From NCBI GenBank assembly GCA_965207945.1, contig OZ242303.1, positions 434,001-498,000 on the forward strand: a stretch of DNA of 64,000 nt, read 5' to 3'. Numbering within the stretch: position 1 is the first letter of the stretch; each line of letters starts with the position of its first letter. Of this stretch, positions 8,905 to 17,700 are shown in pieces. The notes below the pieces were generated by a model that did not search any database, was not told where the DNA came from, and saw nothing but the letters and a program-made list of their open reading frames with translations. Position numbers and translations under genes: made by a program. The DNA is from JAAOII01 sp965207945. Its GTDB lineage: Bacteria; Pseudomonadota; Gammaproteobacteria; CBDBNL01; JAAOII01.

Positions 8905-10521
8905 ATGAAAAAATTAAGTATTTGTAATTGGAAAGAATTAAAAGAACAAGAAATTAAAGGGGTATTAGTAGCTAATGTTGATTTAATAGTAGTCCGCTAC
9001 GGGGATAAGGTTTCAGTATTATATGGCAGATGTCTCCATCGTGGGGCTATGCTAGCAGACGGTCACATCAGTGGGGAGAATGTAGTATGTGGAGTACATG
9101 GCTGGGATTTTAAATATGATAGCGGCATCAGCTCTTATAACAAAAATGAGAAGCTGCATAAATTTAGCGCTTGGGTGGAAGATGGCAAGGTATGGGTTGA
9201 TAAAGATGAAGTAGCAGCATGGGAAGAAGCAAACCCGCAGCCCTATAAACGTAAAGAATATTTAGGACAATATGCCGATCACAAAAGCAAAAGTCCAACA
9301 TCCGCCGAACCCCACAACAAGGCAATCCAAAACCTTGCAAAATATGGCTTGCAAGGAGAACATGGCGAAATGGGTGCTATGGGCGTGCCCTATCATAAGC
9401 TGCCTGGTTGGGATGATATTCAACTTATAACCGCCCAGTTGCATAAATTTCCTTTACTTGATGACGAGAAAGTAGGAACTGACTTAGTAATAGGTAAAGG
9501 AACAAAAAAACCCTTACGTTTGAAGATACCATTATTTGTTTCAGATATGAGCTTTGGCGCCCTATCAGAAGAAGCAAAAATTGCTTTGGCAAAAGGAGCG
9601 GAAATGGCGGGAACAGGTATATGCAGTGGGGAAGGGGGCATGTTACCCGAAGAACAAAAAAACAATAGCCGTTATTTTTATGAATTGGCATCAGCCCGTT
9701 TTGGCTATTCTATGGATAAGGTTAAAAAATGTCAGGCGTTTCACTTCAAAGGAGGGCAGGCAGCTAAAACAGGTACAGGCGGACATCTTTCAGGCGCTAA
9801 GGTTTCTGGCAAGATTGCCAAGGTGCGCGGACTTAAGGAAGGCACTGCGGCAATCTCACCATCGCGCTTTCCCGATTGGGATAGCATAAGTGAGCTAAGG
9901 GATTTTGCTACTAAGGTGCGCGAGGTAACTGGTGGGATTCCGATTGGCTATAAACTTTCCGCACAACATATTGAGAAGGACATAGATGCGGCACTGGACA
10001 TAGGAGTAAATTATATTATTTTAGATGGCAGGGGCGGTGGCACTGGAGCAGCGCCACTTATTTTTCGTGACAATATATCTGTTCCCACAATTCCCGCTTT
10101 GGCAAGAGCAAGAAGGCATCTGGATAAGATGGCGCGCCCTGATGTTGCTCTTATAATAACTGGTGGCTTAAGGATGCCCGCAGATTTTATTAAGGCGTTG
10201 GCTTTGGGGGCGGATGGCATAGCTCTTGCCAATTCAGCGATGCAGGCGATAGGTTGTTTGGGAATGCGCGCCTGCCATACCAATAACTGCCCAGTAGGTA
10301 TTGCCACCCAGAAGGATGACTTACGGGCTCGTTTGATAATTGATGAATCAGCTAAGCGGTTGGCAAGGTTTTTCTCTGCTTCAGTTAAGTTGATGCAAAT
10401 AATGGCGCGTGCTTGCGGGCATGACCACATCAATAAATTATCACTTGATGACCTTACCACCTTTAATAAGGACATTGCCGATCTATCTGGCATTCCTTAT
10501 GCTGGGGTAAGAAGAAGTTAA
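8905..10521 (+). CDS. Rieske - glutamate-synthase-like FMN protein
   Basis: A fusion of an N-terminal Rieske [2Fe-2S] domain with the FMN-binding domain of glutamate synthase, lacking the glutaminase domain. The Rieske ligands are Cys43-x-His45 and Cys62-x2-His65 (CLHRG and CGVHGWDF). The FMN barrel shows SDMSFGALSEEAK, GEGGM, and LDGRGGGTGAAP. The 3Fe-4S cysteines of the GltB family are kept as Cys451, Cys457, Cys462 in CLGMRACHTNNC. A -10-like TATTAT ends 5 bases before the ATG. The next gene also has an N-terminal Rieske domain, so both may accept electrons from one donor. Reaction and substrate are unknown; simple glutamate synthase activity is doubtful without a glutaminase. Confidence 0.85.
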   Translation: MKKLSICNWKELKEQEIKGVLVANVDLIVVRYGDKVSVLYGRCLHRGAMLADGHISGENVVCGVHGWDFKYDSGISSYNKNEKLHKFSAWVEDGKVWVDKDEVAAWEEANPQPYKRKEYLGQYADHKSKSPTSAEPHNKAIQNLAKYGLQGEHGEMGAMGVPYHKLPGWDDIQLITAQLHKFPLLDDEKVGTDLVIGKGTKKPLRLKIPLFVSDMSFGALSEEAKIALAKGAEMAGTGICSGEGGMLPEEQKNNSRYFYELASARFGYSMDKVKKCQAFHFKGGQAAKTGTGGHLSGAKVSGKIAKVRGLKEGTAAISPSRFPDWDSISELRDFATKVREVTGGIPIGYKLSAQHIEKDIDAALDIGVNYIILDGRGGGTGAAPLIFRDNISVPTIPALARARRHLDKMARPDVALIITGGLRMPADFIKALALGADGIALANSAMQAIGCLGMRACHTNNCPVGIATQKDDLRARLIIDESAKRLARFFSASVKLMQIMARACGHDHINKLSLDDLTTFNKDIADLSGIPYAGVRRS

Positions 10522-10579
10522 CCAGCGCAATATACAATACAGAATATAATACAAAACATAACACACAATAGAAAGTACG

Positions 10580-12544
10580 ATGGCAAAAAAATGGTTCAAA
10601 GTTCTTAAAACCACAGAACTACAAGATAACAGGGTTACTTCAGTTTCATGCGGTAATCAAACCCTGTGCATTACCAAGTTTCAAGGCAAATATGGCGCCA
10701 TGGATAATAGATGTCCGCATCAAGGAGGACCCTTGGGAGAGGGCTCAATTGAAAACGGCATGTTGCGTTGTCCTTGGCATGGCTGGGACTTTCACCCAAT
10801 AACTGGCTTATCGCCAGGAACCCATGAAGATGGAGTGCCAACCTTTGAAGTGGAGGAGCGTGAGGATGGTGTGTATGTGGCATTGGAAGAAGAACAGGCA
10901 CATGAAACCACAGTTAGTGATATCATGGCGCAGACCATGGTTAATTGGGGAGTGCGTCAGGTGTTTGGCATGGTGGGGCATTCCAATTTAGGACTTGCCG
11001 ATGCGATTCGTCGCCAGTGTAAAAAAGGAGATATGAATTACTTTGGCGTCCGCCACGAGGGCAGTGCGGCATTTGCCTGTTCTGGCTATGCCAAACTAAC
11101 TGGCAGACCTGCCGCATGCTTGGCTATAGCTGGACCTGGTTCCACTAATCTGTTGACGGGCTTATGGGACGCTCATGTTGATAGGGCGCCAGTATTGGCA
11201 CTATCTGGTCAGGTGGAAAGCCAATTCTTAGGTCCTGGAGCTTTCCAGGAAATAGACCTGCAGGCAGCATTTGGACAAGTGGCTCAGTTTAGTCAGGTTG
11301 TGTTACCAGATAGCAAACACGCAGAGTTGATAAATCTGGCATGCAAGAGCTCCCTGCTTAACCGCAATGTATCCCACCTAATATTCCCCGATCAAGTTCA
11401 AACCCATCCTGCTGTTGAAAATAGCGCCCCTGGCAGCCCAGCTGGACGTGTAGCTAATCGTGAGATAATACCAGCTCAACAGTCGCTGGATGATGCAGTT
11501 AAGATGTTGAAAGATGCCAAGCAGCCAATTATTATCTGTGGGCATGGCGCAAGATTTGAAATGGATAAAATTATTCCCTTGGCGGAAGAATTAAATGTTC
11601 CGCTCCTTACTACGTTTAAGGGCAAAGGAGTGATTGCGGATAGCCATCCACTGGCTTGTGGAGTCCTTGGCAGAAGTGGAACACCTATCGCCAGCTGGTT
11701 TATGAATGAGTGTGACACAATTTTAGTGTTTGGTGCCAGCTTTAGCAACCATACTGGCATCACCACCAAGAAGAAATTGATTCAAGTTGATTATGACTTA
11801 ATGAACCTCGGCAAGTTCCATGCGGTGGATGTGCCGCTATGGGGCGAGATTGGAGTAAGCGCTAATCTGTTGCGCGAGCAGCTGCAAGGATGCGCTAAGG
11901 AGGATAGAAAAGATGAGGTTGCCGAAAGATGGAGATTATGGCGTGAGGAAAAAAGTAAGCGGATGAAAGATGATAATGGCAAGGGCATAAACTCGTGCCT
12001 TATCTTTGAATCGCTGGCAAAACATGCCCCTAAGGATGCGGTAATCGCAGTTGACGTTGGCAACAACACCTATTCTTTTGGCAGGTACTTTGAATCCAAA
12101 GATAATCAGGCAGTGCTTATGTCGGGCTATCTGGGTTCAATTGGCTTTGCCTTGCCAGCGGCTATAGGCGCCTGGACGGCGACTCAAGAGGATGACCCTA
12201 AATTTAAGGGACGCAAGGTAATCTCTATTTCTGGAGATGGTGGCTTGGGGCAATATTTGGCGGATATCACCACCGCCATAAAGTATAAGATGAATATCAC
12301 TCATATATTGTTGCATAACCAAGAGCTTGGCAAAATCAGCAAAGAACAACGGATTGGTGGATTTGATGTGTGGCAGACCTCTTTGCATAACCCCGACTTT
12401 TCAAAGTTTGTTGATTCCTGCGGAGGATTGGGCATAAGAGTAGGTCCTAATAACTCAGCCGATGTGGACGCAGCTATTGGCAAAGCGATGAAGCACTCTG
12501 GCTTTGCCCTGGTAGAAATAATGACCGACGCCCTCCTAACCTAA
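10580..12544 (+). CDS. Rieske - thiamine-diphosphate enzyme fusion
   Basis: Residues 1-103 form a Rieske ferredoxin domain with Cys45-x-His47 and Cys64-x2-His67. Residues about 108-654 are a complete acetolactate synthase/pyruvate oxidase-type ThDP enzyme. The PYR-domain catalytic Glu160 lies in RHEGSAAF, and the ThDP motif runs from GDG at 552-554 to Asn580 (HNQELG). IAGPGSTNLLTG and GPGAFQEIDL are typical of the family. A Rieske domain on a ThDP enzyme suggests oxidative decarboxylation with electrons passed through the iron-sulfur cluster. It lies 58 bases after the Rieske-FMN gene and 3 bases before an unrecognised gene. Confidence 0.85.
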   Translation: MAKKWFKVLKTTELQDNRVTSVSCGNQTLCITKFQGKYGAMDNRCPHQGGPLGEGSIENGMLRCPWHGWDFHPITGLSPGTHEDGVPTFEVEEREDGVYVALEEEQAHETTVSDIMAQTMVNWGVRQVFGMVGHSNLGLADAIRRQCKKGDMNYFGVRHEGSAAFACSGYAKLTGRPAACLAIAGPGSTNLLTGLWDAHVDRAPVLALSGQVESQFLGPGAFQEIDLQAAFGQVAQFSQVVLPDSKHAELINLACKSSLLNRNVSHLIFPDQVQTHPAVENSAPGSPAGRVANREIIPAQQSLDDAVKMLKDAKQPIIICGHGARFEMDKIIPLAEELNVPLLTTFKGKGVIADSHPLACGVLGRSGTPIASWFMNECDTILVFGASFSNHTGITTKKKLIQVDYDLMNLGKFHAVDVPLWGEIGVSANLLREQLQGCAKEDRKDEVAERWRLWREEKSKRMKDDNGKGINSCLIFESLAKHAPKDAVIAVDVGNNTYSFGRYFESKDNQAVLMSGYLGSIGFALPAAIGAWTATQEDDPKFKGRKVISISGDGGLGQYLADITTAIKYKMNITHILLHNQELGKISKEQRIGGFDVWQTSLHNPDFSKFVDSCGGLGIRVGPNNSADVDAAIGKAMKHSGFALVEIMTDALLT

Positions 12545-12547
12545 ACA

Positions 12548-13717
12548 TTGGCTATAAACGAACACATAAAATCCGCTAAACACCTGCTGCTATTTTTACT
12601 TGACCCACAGCAGAAACATGGGTTAAATAATGTTCTTCTGCGAGCATTGTTAAGATTACACCCTGATTCGTGCCAAGATCAAGAAGACAACGCTCATATT
12701 CATATTAACAGCATTTGCTGGGGGCTTCCAATTGATGCGGCGGCAATGCCAGGACTCCAGCACGGTGAATTGATGATGGGCAGCGATTCCCACTTATATA
12801 TAGAAACAGAACGGCATGTAATTGCGATTGCCACCGACTTAGGCACAGCTGATGATTTAGTGACAAACTCCCAATCAACAGATCAATCATCATCCCAATC
12901 ATCAACCATAACATCCCTTATACCTAAAATTGCAACTAAACAAAACAAGAAGTATCTGTTGTTTGCACTACAAGCCGAAAAGCCAGATGACAGCCAGGAA
13001 GCATTGTTTATATCTTATAAAGAGTTTGCTGATTCAGTGGATGAAGTTCTTGCCTCAGTTAAGGGCTCACCAAATGTCCCCGGCAATAGCCCGTATAACC
13101 CTCATCTACTACTCTTCTATAATTTATTGTTAGGAGATTCTAATTCCCAAAAGGAGAATCAAAAGGAGAGTAAAGAGGAGGGCAGGGAAGAAAGCAGAAA
13201 AGAAGACATATCAGCAAGCATGCCAACCAAGCCAACTATCACTACTGAGTCAATCCGTCAATGGTGCATTTTTGCCGAGGATAAGATAAAACTGCTGGAA
13301 GAGATGCGCGACCACCAGCAGAGTTTATTCAATAAGCAAAACACTCCATCCAACCCACCCAGCTCATTACATTGTTGGCTATGGTATCCTCGCAAACTAA
13401 GAGAGAGTTTGCATCCTGATGGCTTGCCGTTCTTGGTTTATGAGATAGAACATCCCACCACTGGGAAAATCACCTTAGATTTGCATTATGATGTGAAGGC
13501 AAATCATTGGCGCATGGATATATTCAGAAGACCAGGACGTGATGGCAAAGTAGTATCCGATTTGTTGCAAGAAAAAGGAATTAAATGGCAGGATATAGAT
13601 CATCAAGAAAATTATGTCCCTAAATATATAGTTGCCATAGTCCCAGATGAAGCAGGCAAGCATGAGTTGATGAAGCTGGTGGATAGCATAATTGCTAGAT
13701 TAATAGAAGGAAAATAA
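12548..13717 (+). CDS. Unrecognised protein in the Rieske gene run
   Basis: I do not recognise this 389-residue protein. It starts with a TTG 3 bases after the ThDP enzyme stop, so it probably belongs to that operon. Residues 11-35 (LLLFLLDPQQKHGLNNVLL) and 75-105 recall the layout of some PD-(D/E)XK nuclease-family proteins, but the acidic-lysine active site is not present; this is a weak resemblance by eye. Two low-complexity stretches occur: a Ser/Gln/Asp run near 105-120 and a Lys/Glu run near 197-220. The C-terminal third (about 275-389) looks folded, with CWLWYPRKLRES and HYDVKANHWRMDIF. No signal peptide or membrane segment is seen. Confidence 0.6.
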   Translation: MAINEHIKSAKHLLLFLLDPQQKHGLNNVLLRALLRLHPDSCQDQEDNAHIHINSICWGLPIDAAAMPGLQHGELMMGSDSHLYIETERHVIAIATDLGTADDLVTNSQSTDQSSSQSSTITSLIPKIATKQNKKYLLFALQAEKPDDSQEALFISYKEFADSVDEVLASVKGSPNVPGNSPYNPHLLLFYNLLLGDSNSQKENQKESKEEGREESRKEDISASMPTKPTITTESIRQWCIFAEDKIKLLEEMRDHQQSLFNKQNTPSNPPSSLHCWLWYPRKLRESLHPDGLPFLVYEIEHPTTGKITLDLHYDVKANHWRMDIFRRPGRDGKVVSDLLQEKGIKWQDIDHQENYVPKYIVAIVPDEAGKHELMKLVDSIIARLIEGK

Positions 13718-13736
13718 TCAAAATAGCAATACATTG

Positions 13737-13742
13737 TATAAT
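13737..13742 (+). promoter_or_regulatory. -10 hexamer upstream of nadA
   Basis: A perfect TATAAT ends 15 bases before ATG 13758. The spaced -35 position is not convincing. It argues against the TTG at 13734, which would lie within the promoter. Confidence 0.4.
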
Positions 13743-13757
13743 GTGAGTATAACCACT

Positions 13758-14858
13758 ATGCACAATACAATTATGGATATTGAAGCAAAGGTCATAGACC
13801 GCAAAGTTATTCGTGAACACTTGGCAGGCATTAATCCTGTTATTTATCCCGATACAGAACGGCGTGAATACCTGCTGAATAAAATCAAACAACTGCTAAA
13901 GCAAAAGAACGCAGTCGTTGTCGCTCATTATTATGTGGATGATTCGTTGCAGGAGTTGGCGGAAGAGACGGGCGGCTTAGTCAGTGATTCGCTTGAGATG
14001 GCGCATTTTGGCAACAAACATGATGCTTTCACTTTAGTTGTAGTCGGCGTCAAGTTTATGGGGGAGACCGCAAAAATACTCAACCCCGAAAAGACCATCC
14101 TCATGCCCACCCTTGAAGCAACCTGCTCATTGGATTTGGGCTGCCCCGTCAAAGAATTCTCAGCATTTTGTGATGCCCATCCCGACAGAACTGTGGTGGT
14201 ATATGCCAACACTTCTGCCGAGGTAAAAGCCCGCGCCGATTGGGTGGTAACTTCCAGCATCGCTGTAGATATTGTTGAGCATCTGGACTCTCAGGGCAAG
14301 AAAATACTCTGGGCTCCCGACAAGCATTTAGGACATTATGTGCAGCAAAAAACAGGCGCCGATATGCTGTTATGGGATGGGGCTTGCATAGTCCACGAAG
14401 AGTTCAAGACCAAAGGACTGGAAGAATTAAAATATCTGCATCCTGATGCTGGAGTGCTGGCTCATCCTGAATCGCCATCAGATGTTTTGGCAATGGCGGA
14501 CGCAGTCGGTTCTACGAGTCGTCTCATTCAAGCGGCACAGGACTTGCCGCATAAAGAATTCATAGTTGCTACCGATAAAGGCATTTTTTATAAGATGAAG
14601 CAGGGTGCTCCTGGTAAAACATTTATCCCTGCACCCACTGCCGGCAAAGGAGCTACTTGCCGTAGCTGCGCTCATTGCCCATGGATGGCGATGAATTCAT
14701 TGGAGCTGGTTGCCTCAACATTGGAAAAAGGCGATAATGAAATAGTTATCCCTCAGGAGACCATCAAGAGAGCCGCTGTTTCATTACAACGGATGATGGA
14801 TTTTCGCGATCTAAACTTTAATAAGCCCACTAAACCCCATAAAAATCATACTGATTAA
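13758..14858 (+). CDS. nadA: Quinolinate synthase A
   Basis: NadA condenses iminoaspartate with dihydroxyacetone phosphate to quinolinate, the first pyridine intermediate of NAD synthesis, using a [4Fe-4S] cluster. Typical segments are VVAHYYVDDSLQELAEET, FMGETAKILNPEKTIL, the ligand region EATCSLDLGCP, WAPDKHLG, VLAHPESP and the C-terminal CRSCAHCPWM. The frame is open from a TTG at 13734, but a TATAAT lies at 13737-13742, so ATG 13758 or ATG 13773 is the likelier start. The 3' end overlaps the convergent rnfA by 48 bases, an unusually deep convergent overlap for two conserved genes. Confidence 0.93.
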   Translation: MHNTIMDIEAKVIDRKVIREHLAGINPVIYPDTERREYLLNKIKQLLKQKNAVVVAHYYVDDSLQELAEETGGLVSDSLEMAHFGNKHDAFTLVVVGVKFMGETAKILNPEKTILMPTLEATCSLDLGCPVKEFSAFCDAHPDRTVVVYANTSAEVKARADWVVTSSIAVDIVEHLDSQGKKILWAPDKHLGHYVQQKTGADMLLWDGACIVHEEFKTKGLEELKYLHPDAGVLAHPESPSDVLAMADAVGSTSRLIQAAQDLPHKEFIVATDKGIFYKMKQGAPGKTFIPAPTAGKGATCRSCAHCPWMAMNSLELVASTLEKGDNEIVIPQETIKRAAVSLQRMMDFRDLNFNKPTKPHKNHTD

Positions 14859-15392
14859 TCCTGCGGTTATCATACCAATAGCAGCTCCACGAAATGGCTT
14901 GGGCACATCCATTAATTCAATTCTTTCACGCAAAGCCGAGAACAAAATCAACACCAACGAAAAACCCAACGACGCCCCCAATCCATAAAACACCGCATTA
15001 ACAAAAGAATCAATACGATTTATGGTTAGTAGCGCCACCCCCAGCACCGCACAATTTGAAGTAATAAGTGGCAGAAAAATCCCCAGAACCCGATACATCA
15101 TCGGACTAATTCTTCTAACGGTTATTTCAGTAAGCTGCACCAAAGAAGCAATTACCATTATCAGCACTATGGTGCGCATAAACTCCACTTCCAACGGAAC
15201 CAAAATATAGTGATAAACCAAGTAAGCCGCGGCGCTTGATAACGTCAGGACAAAAGAAGTCGCCATAGACATACTAAGAGTATTGGCGAACTTATTAGAA
15301 ACCCCCATAAAAGGACACAAACCCAAAAACTGAGTTAGCACAAAATTATTCACCAAGACCGTACTAAGCAATATTATTGCTATTTCTGTCAT
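14811..15392 (-). CDS. rnfA: Rnf/Rsx complex inner-membrane subunit A
   Basis: RnfA (RsxA) is a six-helix membrane subunit of the Rnf ion-translocating ferredoxin:NAD oxidoreductase. The N-terminus has the conserved LVNNFVLTQFLGLCPFMGVS, with a membrane cysteine, and mid-protein NCAVLGVALL is the second signature. The length, 193 aa, is normal. It is alone here: rnfB, C, D, G and E do not follow, because nadA converges on it and a restriction gene lies 36 bases upstream. The other subunits must be elsewhere if the complex is made, or the operon was split next to the defence island. Confidence 0.95.
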   Translation of the reverse strand: MTEIAIILLSTVLVNNFVLTQFLGLCPFMGVSNKFANTLSMSMATSFVLTLSSAAAYLVYHYILVPLEVEFMRTIVLIMVIASLVQLTEITVRRISPMMYRVLGIFLPLITSNCAVLGVALLTINRIDSFVNAVFYGLGASLGFSLVLILFSALRERIELMDVPKPFRGAAIGMITAGLISMIFMGFSGLIKV

Positions 15393-15428
15393 AGATAGAC
15401 GAGAGTATAGATTGAACTAATCAACTTT

Positions 15429-16178
15429 TTATGGCTTTGGCTTTGTAGAGTAACTGCATAACGGCTTAACTTCTTCGCCAAAAGAAGCAGTATTAATCTT
15501 TACTTGTATATTATTGCCAGGGTGGTTTAGCTCGGTTTTCTCATACTTTCCATGCCCACCGTTGCCTCCTTTCTTTTGTATAGTAAAAAACTTGTTTAAC
15601 TTTATAACGCCCTTATCAGTAACCTGCACATCCATTATGCTATTCATTACTTCCAACACATCTTTCATAAGATATACCTGCATTTTGCTTTCCCCTTCAT
15701 TAAATAACACAAATAGTTTTGGAGCTTCGTCGCCACATATTGAATATCTGACTATATCTAATGCTTTGCCCTTAAAGTAATCAATGATAACATCGCTATC
15801 TTGTGGTGAAATAAATGGTTCATTGCGGGTATCCTGTGCCTTTCTTAATATGGAATCAATGATTATCTTGCCTATATTCTGCGGTATAGTAAATTTTTCT
15901 ATAAAGCTGTTGGGATGCATTCGCATAGCTTGGTTAAAACCAGATGTACTATCCTTGTATGATTTTATATTTGCCCCAACCATTTTGCCCCCTATATTTA
16001 TAATTACATCTGCTTTGCCGCCATCCCCTCCTGTTTTATAGCTCTTGTTTACGCCACTATCACTTTTGATGGATAATGCTTCTTTTATAGCATCTATGCA
16101 CTTTGATTGGGTCCTTATGCTATTTTTAAATAGGTTTTCTGTTTTTGTACCTCTTGCAGCATTTGTGTTGGCTGTCAT
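15429..16178 (-). CDS. Probable type II restriction endonuclease, possibly HhaI-like
   Basis: The start overlaps the stop of the cytosine methyltransferase gene as ATGA, the usual arrangement for a restriction partner. A PD-(D/E)XK-like core can be proposed at Asp57 (GGKADVIINIGG) and Asn70-Ile-Lys72 (GANIKSYKD), with Asn in place of the usual Glu. The order of segments, including a late KKGGNGGHGKYEK stretch, recalls R.HhaI by eye, and the methyltransferase partner is HhaI-like, so cleavage near GCGC is a guess. The nuclease role is inferred from context plus this motif; the substrate is not shown by sequence alone. Confidence 0.6.
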   Translation of the reverse strand: MTANTNAARGTKTENLFKNSIRTQSKCIDAIKEALSIKSDSGVNKSYKTGGDGGKADVIINIGGKMVGANIKSYKDSTSGFNQAMRMHPNSFIEKFTIPQNIGKIIIDSILRKAQDTRNEPFISPQDSDVIIDYFKGKALDIVRYSICGDEAPKLFVLFNEGESKMQVYLMKDVLEVMNSIMDVQVTDKGVIKLNKFFTIQKKGGNGGHGKYEKTELNHPGNNIQVKINTASFGEEVKPLCSYSTKPKP

Positions 16179-17095
16179 GCCACAATACCATTAAAAACCT
16201 TTTCAATTATAGGAGGCATAACCGCATTGCCAAGTTGTTTATATCCTTCTCTGCCACTACTTAGTTTATGACTGGCATCAAACCCCATTATCTCTTTGCA
16301 TTCTTCTATATGCAACCTTCTAATCTTGCCATCCACTAAATATAACCCAGTATTAGCTCCAGCACCTCCTGTGGTGGCTGCGATGGTTACGCTATGCCCC
16401 TTTATTGAGTATATTCTTTCCCCTTGATGAGCTTTATTAACATATCCTATCCTAATGGGTTTTAATTCGTTTGTTGTAGCGTCTTCTTTTAGGAAGGTAT
16501 CTTTTCTATCAACTATTAAATCTTGACAATGCTTATTATCCATAACTATGTCTTTCAGGTATATTTTTTCGTTAGTGGCTTCGGGCAGAGAGTAGCTCAT
16601 ACCTTCCCCTTTTTTTAGACACACAAAATAAACCCGCTCTCTCTTTTGAGGTATCCCGTGCATGGAAGCATTAATCACATCAAAAAAGACATCATACCCC
16701 AAAGCGCCGAGCTCTTTATAAATAACTTTTATAACCTTTCTATTATCTATGGTTAATATATTCTTAACATTTTCTAACAGCATTATTTTGGGTTTGCGTT
16801 TACTGGCAATACGCACAATTTCGTAAAATAACTTGCCTCTTGAATCATCTATACCCTTATGTTTGCCAGATATACTAAATGGTTGGCAAGGAAAGCCAGC
16901 GCATAGAATATCATGCGCCGGGATTTTATTTGTGGGAATTTGGGTTATATCTCCAGATGGTAGTTCATTGAAATTCTCTTTATAGGCAGCTTGAGCTTTA
17001 GTATCAATATCACTGGAAAAAACACACTCATGACCTTTCTTCTGCAACGCAGTCCTAAACCCTCCAATACCGCAGAATAAATCTATAAACTTCAA
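16175..17095 (-). CDS. DNA cytosine-5 methyltransferase (M.HhaI-like)
   Basis: This protein methylates the 5-position of cytosine in a specific DNA site. Motif I FIDLFCGIGGFR is at residues 3-14, motif IV GFPCQPFS holds the catalytic Cys70, motif VI is LLENV, motif VIII is IPQKRERVY, and motif X is GYKQLGNAV. The target-recognition region contains HQGERIYSIKG and a Gly-rich loop, and several other stretches (HDILCAGFPCQ, DSRGKLF) closely follow M.HhaI as I recall it. GCGC or a relative such as GCNGC is therefore the most likely target, with low certainty. It overlaps its probable nuclease partner by 4 bases; vsr lies just upstream. Confidence 0.93.
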   Translation of the reverse strand: MKFIDLFCGIGGFRTALQKKGHECVFSSDIDTKAQAAYKENFNELPSGDITQIPTNKIPAHDILCAGFPCQPFSISGKHKGIDDSRGKLFYEIVRIASKRKPKIMLLENVKNILTIDNRKVIKVIYKELGALGYDVFFDVINASMHGIPQKRERVYFVCLKKGEGMSYSLPEATNEKIYLKDIVMDNKHCQDLIVDRKDTFLKEDATTNELKPIRIGYVNKAHQGERIYSIKGHSVTIAATTGGAGANTGLYLVDGKIRRLHIEECKEIMGFDASHKLSSGREGYKQLGNAVMPPIIEKVFNGIVA

Positions 17096-17209
17096 TTTGT
17101 AATGATGATAATGTTAATAATTAATAATAATATACAGGACAGACAAGCTCCATAACAGATAATCGACCTGCATAACTTACATAAAATATTTTATGCCATT
17201 ATCGTTAAA

Positions 17210-17638
17210 TTACAACAGGTTTTTATTATTTATCTGCAGCCGCTTTATACGATTAATCTTCCTATTAATCTTCTGGGGATTCAATTCATGCTCCCATATA
17301 CGAATAACCTGCCAACCCTTTTGTTTTAATGTGCGAGAGACCTTCTTATCCCTTTGAACATTATTACTAATTTTCTGCTCCCAATACTCGGTATTGGAAG
17401 AAGGCAATCTCCCATGAATTGGGCACCCATGCCAAAAACAACCATCAATAAAAACCGCAACCCGTGACTTAGAAAAAATAAAATCTGGCTTGCCAAATAC
17501 CGGCTGATGCCGCCGCCATCCAGTTATATGATGTTGCCTAAGAAAACCAATAAATTTAATCTCCGTGGACTTATTACCCTTGTCCCTAACATGGGACATT
17601 ATTTCAGATCTTTTTGAGGGGGAAACAGTATCAGTCAA
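17210..17638 (-). CDS. vsr: Very short patch repair endonuclease
   Basis: Vsr nicks DNA 5' of the T in T:G mismatches produced by deamination of 5-methylcytosine, protecting the sites of a linked cytosine methyltransferase. Visible landmarks are SEIMSHVRDKGNKSTE near the N-terminus, FGKPDFIF with the likely catalytic Asp52, FIDGCFWHGCPIHG with zinc/active-site Cys and His residues, and YWEQKISNNVQRD followed by GWQVIRIWEHEL. The length, 142 aa, fits. It is read in the same direction as the methyltransferase, 114 bases away, and should be matched to that enzyme's site. Confidence 0.93.
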   Translation of the reverse strand: MTDTVSPSKRSEIMSHVRDKGNKSTEIKFIGFLRQHHITGWRRHQPVFGKPDFIFSKSRVAVFIDGCFWHGCPIHGRLPSSNTEYWEQKISNNVQRDKKVSRTLKQKGWQVIRIWEHELNPQKINRKINRIKRLQINNKNLL

Positions 17639-17700
17639 AAATTACCTTAATTTGTTTGTCTAATGATGTTAATACGGCGATACATAGCTTTTAGTATTCT

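Noticed and set aside
10011..10493. 160-codon minus-strand frame in the Rieske-FMN gene
   Set aside because: Lies entirely within a well-conserved enzyme domain on the other strand, with no separate signals.
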